A stretch of DNA of 64,000 nucleotides from NCBI GenBank assembly GCA_036497945.1, contig DASXIN010000048.1, forward strand, positions 48,409 to 112,408. Reading direction: 5' to 3'. This document shows positions 33,969 to 42,020 of this stretch, in pieces; the first letter of the stretch is position 1; the number at the start of each line of letters is the position of its first letter. The DNA comes from RYN-230 sp036497945. Its GTDB lineage: Bacteria > Actinomycetota > Actinomycetes > Streptosporangiales > Streptosporangiaceae. The notes beneath the pieces were generated by a model. That model worked only from the letters and a program-made list of their open reading frames with translations. It did no database searches and was not told the DNA's origin. The translations under genes were made by a program, and so were the position numbers.

Positions 33969-34808
33969 TCAGCGGTGGTCGTGCGGCGAGCCATCCGACG
34001 GGTGGAAGCCACCGTGCGAAACCGGCTCCGGCGCGCCCGCGTAGGCGCCGATGGACGGCTGGCCGTTCCGGCTGTCCAGACGGGACATGCCCGAGGAGAC
34101 GGACGAGTCAGGCCCGCCCATGGCCGGGAAGGCACCGCTGTCGGTCGCACCCGCTTCCAGGTCGCGCATCTGGCCTTCCAGGTACGCCTTGAGCCTGCTG
34201 CGGTACTCGCGCTCGAAGGCACGCAGGTCGTCGACCCGGCGCTCCAGTTCCTCGCGCTGCTGCACCAGGGAGCCCATGGCCTGACGGTGCCGCTCCTGCG
34301 CGTCCCGCTCCAGGCTCTCCGCCCGGGCGCGCGCGTCGCTGGTGATCTGCTCGGCCTGGCGGCGCGCCTTGCCCAGGATGTCGTCGGCCTCGCGGCGGGC
34401 CCGGCCGAGCGTCTCGTCGGCCTCACGCCGCGCGTCGGCGATCGCCTGGTCGGCGGTCTGCTGGGCGAGGGCCAGGACGCGGGCGGCCGTGTCCATGTTG
34501 TCCTCGACCGGTTGCATCATCCGCGGCGGCTCCGGCATCCGCTCCGGCTCAGGCGGCCGCAGTGGCTCCGGCGCCATCATGTCGGGGGCCTGCTCACCGA
34601 GCGGCGAGCTGAGCGCGGACATCGGAACTTTGCCCCCACGCAGGCTCTCGGCCAGCTTCGCCCGGAGCTCTTCGTTCTCCTGGATCAGCCGGTCCAGCTC
34701 GACCTCGACCTCGTCGAGGAAGGCGTCGACCTCTTCCTCGTCGTAGCCAGGCCTGAGCCGGGTGGTACTGAACTGCTTGTTCCGCACATCCGCGGGCGTC
34801 AGCGGCAT
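33969..34808 (-). CDS. divIVA: DivIVA/Wag31 polar growth protein
   Basis: Coiled-coil scaffold that binds curved membranes and directs polar peptidoglycan synthesis. The 279-residue protein begins with the DivIVA lipid-binding domain (MPLTPADVRNKQFSTTRLRPG, then YDEEEVDAFLDEVE). After a Pro/Met-rich linker (about 65-105) comes a long second coiled coil (about 105-220) and a Gly/Ser-rich C terminus. The ATG at 34808 is preceded by GAGGAGACG. It is the last gene of the ftsZ-distal block (yggS, sepF, yggT, divIVA). Confidence 0.95.
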   Translation of the reverse strand: MPLTPADVRNKQFSTTRLRPGYDEEEVDAFLDEVEVELDRLIQENEELRAKLAESLRGGKVPMSALSSPLGEQAPDMMAPEPLRPPEPERMPEPPRMMQPVEDNMDTAARVLALAQQTADQAIADARREADETLGRARREADDILGKARRQAEQITSDARARAESLERDAQERHRQAMGSLVQQREELERRVDDLRAFEREYRSRLKAYLEGQMRDLEAGATDSGAFPAMGGPDSSVSSGMSRLDSRNGQPSIGAYAGAPEPVSHGGFHPSDGSPHDHR

Positions 34809-34858
34809 TCTCGTCTCCTCGGCGCGCTTGAACGGTATTCCTGTCGGACGCTACCCGA

Positions 34859-35143
34859 TCAGAGCAGCTGCACGGCCTGCATCGCGAAAATGATCACGAA
34901 GAAGAGCACCATGAAGCTGAGGTCCAAGGCCACAGTACCGAGACGGAGCGTGGGTATGTACCGCCTTAGCAATCTCAGTGGCGGGTCCGTCGCGGTGAAG
35001 ATGAACTCAGCGAGGATGAGCACGATGCCCGTGGGGGTCCACGACCGTGAGAAAGCCTGTATCCAGCTGAGGATGAGCCTCCCGAGCAGAATCACGAGAT
35101 ATATCGAGAGCACGTAGAACAGAACGATCTTTACAATCCCCAC
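34859..35143 (-). CDS. YggT-family membrane protein
   Basis: A 94-residue protein with two membrane helices (about residues 5-22 and 73-93) around a short loop holding WTPTGIVLILAEFIFTATDPPLRLLRRYIP, of which the TDPPLRLLRR stretch is the YggT signature. In Streptomyces the gene at this place is called sepG/ylmG and helps organise division and the nucleoid. The start is a GTG at 35143. Located between sepF and divIVA. Confidence 0.9.
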   Translation of the reverse strand: MGIVKIVLFYVLSIYLVILLGRLILSWIQAFSRSWTPTGIVLILAEFIFTATDPPLRLLRRYIPTLRLGTVALDLSFMVLFFVIIFAMQAVQLL

Positions 35144-35237
35144 AGCCCTGCCCTGCCTGCCTTCACGGACGCCGGGATAAGCACCGCGGGCGCCGTTGCT
35201 GAGTGCTCGTCACCGAGCGTGTTCACGACCTGCGCAT

Positions 35238-35759
35238 CTAACTCTGATTGAAGAACCCTCGTTCAGCTATCCGGGCCCGGTCCTCCGCCGTCACTTCGAC
35301 GTTGGCCGGACAGAGCAGGAACACCCTGTTGGTGACCCGGTCGATGCTCCCGTGCAGCCCGAAGATCAGTCCTGCCGCGAAGTCGACGAGACGCTTGGCG
35401 TCACTGTCGACCATCTCGGTCAAGTTCATGATCACCGGAATACCCTCACGGAAGTGCTCTCCGATGGTACGGGCTTCATTGTACGTGCGCGGGTGCAAGG
35501 TGGTGATACGCGCGAGATCGGTGGCATGGGTGGTCACCGTGGCGGTGCCGCCGCCCCGGGACACCGGCGGCGGGGCCGGCTCGGCGGCGAATTCCGCGCG
35601 GCTGCCGCGCGGGCTGGGGCGATCGGCTTCCGGCTCTGGCTGGTCAGCCGTGTCCCCGTACTCGTCATACTCCTCGTACGGTTCATAGCCGTCGTCGAAG
35701 TGCGGATCGTCCTCGACGAGGCCGAGGTAGACCGCCATTTTGTGCATCGTGCCGGCCAT
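35238..35759 (-). CDS. sepF: Cell division protein SepF
   Basis: Membrane-binding FtsZ anchor. The 173-residue protein has the N-terminal amphipathic segment MHKMAVYLGLVEDD, an acidic Tyr-rich linker and the C-terminal SepF domain (ARTIGEHFREGIPVIMNLTEMVDSDAKRLVDFAAGLIFGL...). The ATG at 35759 was used; an internal ATG seven codons later (MHKMAVY) gives the start most common in relatives. It is read from the ftsZ side and lies 49 bases after yggS. Confidence 0.94.
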   Translation of the reverse strand: MAGTMHKMAVYLGLVEDDPHFDDGYEPYEEYDEYGDTADQPEPEADRPSPRGSRAEFAAEPAPPPVSRGGGTATVTTHATDLARITTLHPRTYNEARTIGEHFREGIPVIMNLTEMVDSDAKRLVDFAAGLIFGLHGSIDRVTNRVFLLCPANVEVTAEDRARIAERGFFNQS

Positions 35760-35808
35760 CGGTCAGCCCTCCGTCATCAACTCTCACGCGGCCACGCTGG
35801 GTCGGACA

Positions 35809-36552
35809 TTACCTGACGAAGCCCGGCCGGCCGCCGAGCAACGCCGTACCGACCCGCACGTGTGTCGCGCCGGCCGCAATCGCGTCTTCCAGGTCCCCGC
35901 TCATCCCCGCGGAGATCATCACCGCCCCGGGGTGCTGGGCGCGGACCAGCGCCGCGATCCCAGCCAGCCGCTCGAAGGCGGCCCGTGGCGCGCCCGGCAC
36001 CGACTCGGCGGCCAGTGGCGCCACCGCCATCACGCCGCCCAGCTCGAGGCCGGTCTGGCTGGCCACCGCGCCGGCGATGGCCAGCACCTGGTCGGCTGGG
36101 GCACCGGCACGGCCGGGCTCGTCATCCAGGCTCACCTGCACCAGGCAGCGCAGCGGGCGGCCTGCCTTCCGGGCGGCCGCACCGAGCGCGGTCACCAGCC
36201 GGAGCCGGTCCACCGAGTGGATCACGTCGGCGTAGCGGGCCACGCTGGCCGCTTTGTTGGTCTGCAACTGGCCGACGAAGTGCCAGGTGAGCTCATCGCG
36301 CAGGTCCGCGACCTCGGCGGCTTTGGGCGCTGCCTCCTGATCGCGGTTCTCCCCCACGTCACGCACCCCGAGGCTGCTCAGGATGCGGATATCAGTGGCC
36401 GGGAAGGTCTTGGTGATGGCGATCAGGGTGACCGCATCGGTGCTCCGGCCGGCCGCCTGGCAGGCAGCCGCGATCCGGGCCCGGACCGCGGTCAGCGACG
36501 TGGCGATCTCAGCGAGGCGCCCGCCGCCCGGTCCGCGGGCCAGGCTGGTCAC
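35809..36552 (-). CDS. yggS: YggS-family pyridoxal phosphate homeostasis protein
   Basis: PLP-binding protein of the PROSC/YggS/YlmE family, 247 residues, single TIM-barrel domain. The PLP lysine is in LIAITKTFPA, followed by VGENRDQEA, WHFVGQLQTNK and SMGMSGDLE-like ISAGMSGDLEDAI. The GTG at 36552 overlaps the ftsZ TAG by one base. In most actinobacteria pgeF (ylmD) lies between ftsZ and this gene; here it is missing. Confidence 0.94.
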   Translation of the reverse strand: MTSLARGPGGGRLAEIATSLTAVRARIAAACQAAGRSTDAVTLIAITKTFPATDIRILSSLGVRDVGENRDQEAAPKAAEVADLRDELTWHFVGQLQTNKAASVARYADVIHSVDRLRLVTALGAAARKAGRPLRCLVQVSLDDEPGRAGAPADQVLAIAGAVASQTGLELGGVMAVAPLAAESVPGAPRAAFERLAGIAALVRAQHPGAVMISAGMSGDLEDAIAAGATHVRVGTALLGGRPGFVR

Positions 36553-37988
36553 TACTTGAGGAAGTCAGGGACGTCGAGCTCGTCTTCCTCTTCGAACACG
36601 ACCGAGCGGCGCCGGGTGGTGGCCGCGTCGAACACGCCACGGGCATCCGGGCGCGGCCGCGGCTCGGCCGGTTCCCCGGCGGTCGGCTCCGGGTCGGCCA
36701 GCCGTCGGGCGGGCACCTCGCCCGGCCCGGTGCCGTCGGCCGAAGCCAGCTGGGCCGCGTCGCCCGCCAGCCCGGCGGCGTCCTGGGCCAGGCCGGCCGC
36801 ATCCTCGGCCAGCCGGGCGGCCGAGTCGGCCGATCCGGCAGCAGCCAGCCCGTCTGCCCGGGACTCGGCGGCTGGCTCGTCCGCGGCCGTGCTGGCCCAG
36901 CCGTCCGCCGTGGCCGAAGACGAGGCGAGCACCGACGGCGCGGAGCTGACCGGGGAGCGGTAACTGTCCGCCGCCGGGACCGGCGCCGGGCTGCTGTCCG
37001 CGGTGAAGCCGGTGACGGCCCGCGGCGGCCGGGCCCGGCGGCCGCCTTCGTCGAAGCCGGCCGCGATCACGGTGACCCGGACCTCGTCGCCGAGCGCATC
37101 GTCGATGACCGCGCCAAAGATGATGTTGGCTTCCGGGGCGGCCGAGTTGGAGACCAGCTGGGCCGCCTCGTTGATTTCGAACAGGCCCAGGTCAGACCCG
37201 CCCTGGATGGACAGCAGCACGCCGTGCGCGCCGTCGATGCTGGCTTCCAGCAGCGGGCTTGAGATGGCCATCTCGGCGGCCGCGACGCTGCGGTCGTCGC
37301 CGCGCGACGAGCCGATTCCCATCAGCGCCGAGCCGGCCCCGGACATCACCGATTTCACGTCGGCGAAGTCCAGGTTGATCAGCCCGGGCGTGGTGATCAA
37401 GTCGGTAATTCCCTGCACGCCGGAGAGCAGCACCTGGTCAGCGGCCTTAAATGCGTCCAGCACGCTGACGTGCCGGTCCGAGATGGACAGCAGCCGGTCG
37501 TTCGGGATAACGATCAGCGTGTCCACCTCGCTGCGCAGCCGCTCAATGCCCAGCTCGGCCTGGGATGCCCGGCGCTTCCCCTCGAAGCCGAACGGCCGGG
37601 TGACCACGCCAATGGTGAGCGCGCCCAGTGAGCGGGCCACGTCGGCGACGATCGGCGCGCCGCCGGTGCCCGTCCCGCCACCCTCACCGGCAGTGACGAA
37701 GACCATGTCAGCCCCCTTGAGGACCTCCTCGATCTCCTCCCGGTGGTCTTCCGCGGCCTTGGCCCCGACTTCGGGGTTGGCCCCGGCGCCCAGGCCGCGG
37801 GTGAGCTCACGGCCGACGTCCAGTTTGACATCGGCATCACTCATCAGGAGCGCCTGGGCGTCCGTGTTGATCGCGATGAACTCAACGCCCTTGAGCCCCT
37901 CTTCGATCATCCGGTTCACGGCGTTGACGCCGCCCCCACCGATACCGACGACCTTGATGACCGCCAAATAGTTCTGCGGTGCTGCCAC
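36552..37988 (-). CDS. ftsZ: Cell division GTPase FtsZ
   Basis: Tubulin-like GTPase that forms the Z ring. The 478-residue protein has the GTP loop GEGGGTGTGGAP (GGGTGTG at 103-109), NTDAQAL and the T7 loop NLDFADVKSVM. The C-terminal core-binding peptide DELDVPDFLK is intact. The GTG at 37988 gives the canonical start VAAPQNYLAVIKVVG with AAAGGG upstream; the frame open further upstream is not conserved. The C-terminal linker is long (about 150 residues) and holds seven-residue repeats (LAEDAAG, LAQDAAG, LAGDAAQ). Confidence 0.97.
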   Translation of the reverse strand: MAAPQNYLAVIKVVGIGGGGVNAVNRMIEEGLKGVEFIAINTDAQALLMSDADVKLDVGRELTRGLGAGANPEVGAKAAEDHREEIEEVLKGADMVFVTAGEGGGTGTGGAPIVADVARSLGALTIGVVTRPFGFEGKRRASQAELGIERLRSEVDTLIVIPNDRLLSISDRHVSVLDAFKAADQVLLSGVQGITDLITTPGLINLDFADVKSVMSGAGSALMGIGSSRGDDRSVAAAEMAISSPLLEASIDGAHGVLLSIQGGSDLGLFEINEAAQLVSNSAAPEANIIFGAVIDDALGDEVRVTVIAAGFDEGGRRARPPRAVTGFTADSSPAPVPAADSYRSPVSSAPSVLASSSATADGWASTAADEPAAESRADGLAAAGSADSAARLAEDAAGLAQDAAGLAGDAAQLASADGTGPGEVPARRLADPEPTAGEPAEPRPRPDARGVFDAATTRRRSVVFEEEDELDVPDFLK

Positions 37989-38315
37989 GAGGAGGGCCCT
38001 TTCCGCTCGTTTACCTTCACTGACTTCCGGCTCACAGTTTTCGCAGCCGGAGAGAGCGCCCGCGGAGGGCGTCTTTCCTGGAAACCACCACCAAAACCAG
38101 CGTTTCAGCCGCCTGCCGAAATGCGCCCCCAATTGCTTCGGCCGACCGCGTCACGCGATTTCCAGGGAGCCAACCCTCACTCTCAACTTGAGATTTACAG
38201 TTATGTCATCCTGGCGATTGATACGGACAGTAGGGTGGCCCGGGACCAGGGTCAACTAGACACGCGCGAGACAGGCCGACCGGTCGCAGCCCGGCTGCCC
38301 GCGTCCTGCCGCTGC
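37989..38315 (-). promoter_or_regulatory. ftsZ promoter region
   Basis: The 327-base gap between ftsQ and ftsZ, read on the minus strand, has TTGACC (38250-38255) and TACTGT (38227-38232) separated by 17 bases. Downstream is an AT-richer stretch with the small palindrome CTCAA-C-TTGAG and a TTGAGAGTGAGGGTT sequence resembling the leaders of other actinobacterial ftsZ genes. FtsZ therefore probably has its own promoter in addition to read-through from the dcw cluster. Confidence 0.55.
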
Positions 38316-39074
38316 TCATCCGCTGGTCACCGCGGTTCCGGGTGCGCTCACGTCGTACGACCGGGCGTGCGTGCGCATCAGCACGGCCAGTTCTTTCGCC
38401 TTCTCAGCCGGCCGGTCCGTGCCGCCCCATACGATGCTGACCCCGTTCCTGAGCCGCAGCGTCACCTCGATCGCGCTAGGCGCGCGCACCGACACCAGGG
38501 ACTTAGCCAGGTAGCGGGGAAGTTCCCGGACGACCACCGCCGCCGCGTACACCGCCGGGTTGCCGCGCAGCGCGGACGGCTGGGCCGACCCACCGGGCAG
38601 CGCGAGGATGGGCGTGTCCAGCGGCTGCTCGGACACCGTTTCCACCACCACGCCGTGCTTGTCGACGAGGTCATACCCCTGGCTGCCGGGCACGGCCAGG
38701 GCTGGCACCCGCTCGGTGACCGAGATCAGCATCCGGTTCGGCCAGTCCCGGCTGACCTGTGCGGACTCGACCTGGCGGAGTCGCTCGACCCGGTGCGCCA
38801 CCGCGGCTTCGTTCACCCGGATCAGCGGCAGCCCGGCCGGGATATCGGCCGCGCTGCGCACCTGGGCCGGGGTGACCAGGTGGGTGCCGGTCACCTCGAC
38901 ACCACGGACCACGAACAACCGGGATTCGAGTAGCGCCCAGGCCACCCCGGCGACGATCGCGAGCACCATCAGCACGAAGAACGCGGCCCGCCACGGCTGG
39001 CGTCGCGGGCCAGGCGCGGCGGCGGCCGGCGGCTGGGTGCCAGTCCCGGCCACGCCAGCGGCCTGCCCGGTCAT
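38316..39074 (-). CDS. ftsQ: Cell division protein FtsQ
   Basis: Bitopic divisome protein linking early and late division proteins. The 252-residue protein has a Pro/Ala-rich cytoplasmic tail, one membrane helix (about residues 30-50), the POTRA domain (LFVVRGVEVTGTHLVTPAQVRSA) and the FtsQ domain with RVPALAV. The ATG at 39074 follows murC closely and shares its direction; 16 bases separate the genes. Confidence 0.93.
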   Translation of the reverse strand: MTGQAAGVAGTGTQPPAAAAPGPRRQPWRAAFFVLMVLAIVAGVAWALLESRLFVVRGVEVTGTHLVTPAQVRSAADIPAGLPLIRVNEAAVAHRVERLRQVESAQVSRDWPNRMLISVTERVPALAVPGSQGYDLVDKHGVVVETVSEQPLDTPILALPGGSAQPSALRGNPAVYAAAVVVRELPRYLAKSLVSVRAPSAIEVTLRLRNGVSIVWGGTDRPAEKAKELAVLMRTHARSYDVSAPGTAVTSG

Positions 39075-39090
39075 CCGGCCCGCCCGGCGG

Positions 39091-40539
39091 TCATCCGGCT
39101 GGCCCGCCGCGGGCGCGCAGCGCGGCGAGCACCGGCTCGCCGAGCGTGGTGACGTCGCCGGCGCCCATGGTCAGCACCAGGTCACCGGGCTTGGCCGTGG
39201 CCGCCACGGCCGCGGCCACCGTGGCCTTGTCCGGCAGGAACCGGGCCTGCCCGCCGGGCACCACCGCGGCGACCAGCTCGCCGGTCACCCCGGGCACCGG
39301 ATCCTCCCGGGCCGGGTAGACGTCCAGCACCAGGGCCTCGTCGGCCAGGCCCAGGGCGGCGCCCAGCTGGGCGGCGAAGATCCTGGTCCGGCTGAACAGG
39401 TGGGGCTGGAAAATGGCGATGACCCGGCCCCCCTCGGCGATGTCCCGGGCCGCGGTGAGATCGGCGGCCAGCTCGGTGGGGTGGTGTGCGTAGCTGTCCA
39501 GCACCCGGACGCCGTCGGCCTCCCCCTTAAGTTCCAGGCGGCGCCGCGCGCCCCGGTAGGCAGCCAGCCCGAGGGTCACCTCGTCGACCGGGAAGCCCAG
39601 CTCGGCACAGGTGGCCAGGACCGCCGCAGCGTTCAGCGCGTTGTGCCGCCCGGGCACGGCCAGCAGCACCTGGGCCGGTGGCGAGCTGGCCACGTCCGGG
39701 CCGGGCGCGTCCGGGCCCCCGGTGACCTGGAAGCCCACCGTCATGCCGCGCGGCGTGATGCCGGTGATCCGGTAGTCGGCGTCGGCCGCTTCGCCGTAGG
39801 TGCGCACCCGGATGGGCAGCTCACCGGCGGCATCGGCCAGGGCGCGTGCCCCCGGGTCATCGGCACAGGCCACCAGCAGCCCGCCGCGGGTGATCCGCCC
39901 GGCGAACGCCGCGAACGCGGCCTCGATCTCGGCCAGGCCCGGGTAGTTGTCCAGATGGTCCGCTTCGACGCCGGTGACGATGGCCGCCGCCGGGGCGAAC
40001 ATGAGGAACGAGCCGTCACTCTCGTCCGCCTCGGCCACGAACAGCTCGCCGCTGCCCTCGTCCGCGCCGCGGCCGGTCTCGGCCAGGATGCCGCCGATCA
40101 CGTAGGACGGGTCCGCGCCACACTCGCGCAGCACCGTGGTCAGCATGGAGGTGGTGGTGGTCTTGCCGTGCGTGCCGGCCACCGCCACGGTCCGCTTGCC
40201 GAGCATGACCGAGGCCAGCGCGGCCGCCCGGTGCAGCACCCGGAGGCCCTGCTGCCGGGCCGCGACCAGCTCGGGGTTGTCCGGCCGGATCGCGGTGGAC
40301 ACCACCAGGGTGTCCGCGCCGGCCAGGTGCGCCGCGTCGTGCCCGACGTGTACTTGCGCGCCGACCGCGGCCAGCTCATCGAGCAGTGCCGACCCGGCCG
40401 CGTCGGTGCCGGACACCCGGACGCCGCGGGCCAGCATGATGCGGGCGATGCCGGACATGCCCGCGCCGCCGATCCCGGTGAAGTGCACCCGGCCCAGCTG
40501 GTCGAGCGGAACCGGGTCTGTCGGAGTTACCAGGCCCAT
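39091..40539 (-). CDS. murC: UDP-N-acetylmuramate--L-alanine ligase
   Basis: ATP-dependent ligase that adds the first amino acid to UDP-MurNAc. The 482-residue protein has VHFTGIGGAGMSGIA at the N terminus, the ATP loop AGTHGKTTTTSML and the DSYAHHPTE and IFQPHLFSRT blocks. The ATG at 40539 with GAGGATGA upstream starts it 25 bases after the murG stop. The frame continues open through the low-complexity 3' end of murG, but that extension is an artefact of the repeats. Confidence 0.95.
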   Translation of the reverse strand: MGLVTPTDPVPLDQLGRVHFTGIGGAGMSGIARIMLARGVRVSGTDAAGSALLDELAAVGAQVHVGHDAAHLAGADTLVVSTAIRPDNPELVAARQQGLRVLHRAAALASVMLGKRTVAVAGTHGKTTTTSMLTTVLRECGADPSYVIGGILAETGRGADEGSGELFVAEADESDGSFLMFAPAAAIVTGVEADHLDNYPGLAEIEAAFAAFAGRITRGGLLVACADDPGARALADAAGELPIRVRTYGEAADADYRITGITPRGMTVGFQVTGGPDAPGPDVASSPPAQVLLAVPGRHNALNAAAVLATCAELGFPVDEVTLGLAAYRGARRRLELKGEADGVRVLDSYAHHPTELAADLTAARDIAEGGRVIAIFQPHLFSRTRIFAAQLGAALGLADEALVLDVYPAREDPVPGVTGELVAAVVPGGQARFLPDKATVAAAVAATAKPGDLVLTMGAGDVTTLGEPVLAALRARGGPAG

Positions 40540-40564
40540 GCCGTCATCCTCATCTGCCGCATGG

Positions 40565-42004
40565 TCACGCCCGGCGCCGGCCTCGGCCGCCCGCCCGGCG
40601 GCTGCCTCCGCCCGGCGCCCGCGGGTCGTCATACCGCCCGCCCGGTGCCCCCGGGCCGTCATACTGCCCCGGCTCGTCGTACCGCCCGGGATCGTCGTAC
40701 CGCCCGGGATCGTCGTACCCGCGCGGCTCGTCGTACCGCCCCGGGTCCTGGTATCCCGGACCAGGCCGCCGCGGATCGTCATACTGCCCCGGCTGCTCAT
40801 ACCCACCGGCCGGCCGCCCCGGGTCGGCAGACCGCCCGCCGGATGCCCGGCCCCCGCCATGGCGCCCCCGCCCATCCCCGTGCTCCCCGCGGCCGGCCCG
40901 GCCCGGGCCGACCGGGCCGCCAGGACCGCCACGGATCAGACTCAGCACCTCAGCGGCCAGCCGCACGTCGGTGTCCCGGTGCCCGATCGCCGCGGCGGCC
41001 TGCGACATGGCCGCCACCAGCTGGGCGTCGGTCAGGATCGGCAGCAGGTCGGAGCGGATCCAGTCCGGGGTCAGCTCGGCGTCGGCCATGATCAGGCCGC
41101 CGCCGGCCGCCGCCACCGGCAGCGCGTTGAGCCGCTGCTCGCCGTTGCCGTGCGGCAGCGGCACATACACCGCGGGCAGCCCCACCGCGGTCAGCTCGGC
41201 GCAGGTCATCGCGCCGCTGCGGCAGATCGCGAAGTCGGCCGCGGCGTAGGCCAGGTCCATCCGGTCGAGGTACGGCAACGTGACGTACGGCGGCCCGGTG
41301 GGCGGCATCTGCACCTGGATGTCGCTGCGCGGCCCGAGGATGTGCAGCACCTGGATGCCGGCTGCGCGGATCGCCTCGGCCGCGTCCAGCACCGCGTAGT
41401 TCAGCGTCCGGGCGCCCTGCGAGCCGCCGGTGACCAGCAGCACCGGCAGGTCGGGACGGAGCCCGAAATGCGCCCGGGCCTTGTCGGCCAGCGCCAGCCG
41501 GTCCAGGCCGGCGATCTCCCGGCGCAACGGGATGCCCACGTAGCTGGCGTGCGGCAGCTTGGTGTCCGGCTGACCGGTGAACACGTGCCGGGTGAACCGG
41601 GCGCCGATCCGGTTGGCCAGCCCGGGCCGCGCGTTCGCCTCGTGCACCACGATCGGCACGTGCCGCCGCCGCGCGGCCAGGTAGGCCGGGGTGGCCACAT
41701 ACCCGCCGAAGCCGATCAGCACCTGGGCCCGGGCCTGCTCCAGCACCCGCCCGGCCGCCGCCACCGAGGCGTTCAGCCGCCCTGGCACGCCCATCAGCTC
41801 CGGAGTGATCTTGCGCGGCATTGGCACCGGCGGGATCAGGGCGAGCTCGTAGCCGCGCATCGGGACCAGCCGGGTCTCCAGGCCACGCTCGGTGCCCAGG
41901 CACACGATGCCGAGCTCTGGATCGGCCCGGCGCAGCGCATCCGCCACGGCCAGCGCAGGCTCGATATGACCGGCTGTGCCACCCCCCGCCAGTACGACGC
42001 TCAT
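40565..42004 (-). CDS. murG: Lipid II synthase MurG with a long repetitive tail
   Basis: Membrane-associated glycosyltransferase that adds GlcNAc to lipid I. The 479-residue protein has the N-terminal AGGGTAGHIEPALA loop, GFGGYVATPAYLAA, the GGSQGARTLN loop and CRSGAMTCAEL. The fold is complete by about residue 350. The last 128 or so residues are a Gly/Pro/Tyr/Asp-rich tail with tandem six-residue units such as PGRYDD, PGRYDE and PGQYDG, which is unusual for MurG. The ATG at 42004 is behind GGAGGAG and 16 bases after ftsW. Confidence 0.95.
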   Translation of the reverse strand: MSVVLAGGGTAGHIEPALAVADALRRADPELGIVCLGTERGLETRLVPMRGYELALIPPVPMPRKITPELMGVPGRLNASVAAAGRVLEQARAQVLIGFGGYVATPAYLAARRRHVPIVVHEANARPGLANRIGARFTRHVFTGQPDTKLPHASYVGIPLRREIAGLDRLALADKARAHFGLRPDLPVLLVTGGSQGARTLNYAVLDAAEAIRAAGIQVLHILGPRSDIQVQMPPTGPPYVTLPYLDRMDLAYAAADFAICRSGAMTCAELTAVGLPAVYVPLPHGNGEQRLNALPVAAAGGGLIMADAELTPDWIRSDLLPILTDAQLVAAMSQAAAAIGHRDTDVRLAAEVLSLIRGGPGGPVGPGRAGRGEHGDGRGRHGGGRASGGRSADPGRPAGGYEQPGQYDDPRRPGPGYQDPGRYDEPRGYDDPGRYDDPGRYDEPGQYDGPGAPGGRYDDPRAPGGGSRRAGGRGRRRA

Positions 42005-42020
42005 GGCCCGGACTCCTCCC

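Noticed and set aside
37989..38132. A longer FtsZ starting in the promoter gap
   Set aside because: The added residues are not FtsZ-like, and the GTG at 37988 gives the universal start of the family.
40540..40932. A 130-residue N-terminal extension of MurC
   Set aside because: It only reflects the tandem repeats of the murG tail read in another frame. The ATG at 40539 has its own ribosome site and gives the normal MurC start.
38560..41091. An 843-codon plus-strand frame opposite ftsQ, murC and murG
   Set aside because: It spans three confident minus-strand genes and has the composition of third-position GC bias, not of a protein.
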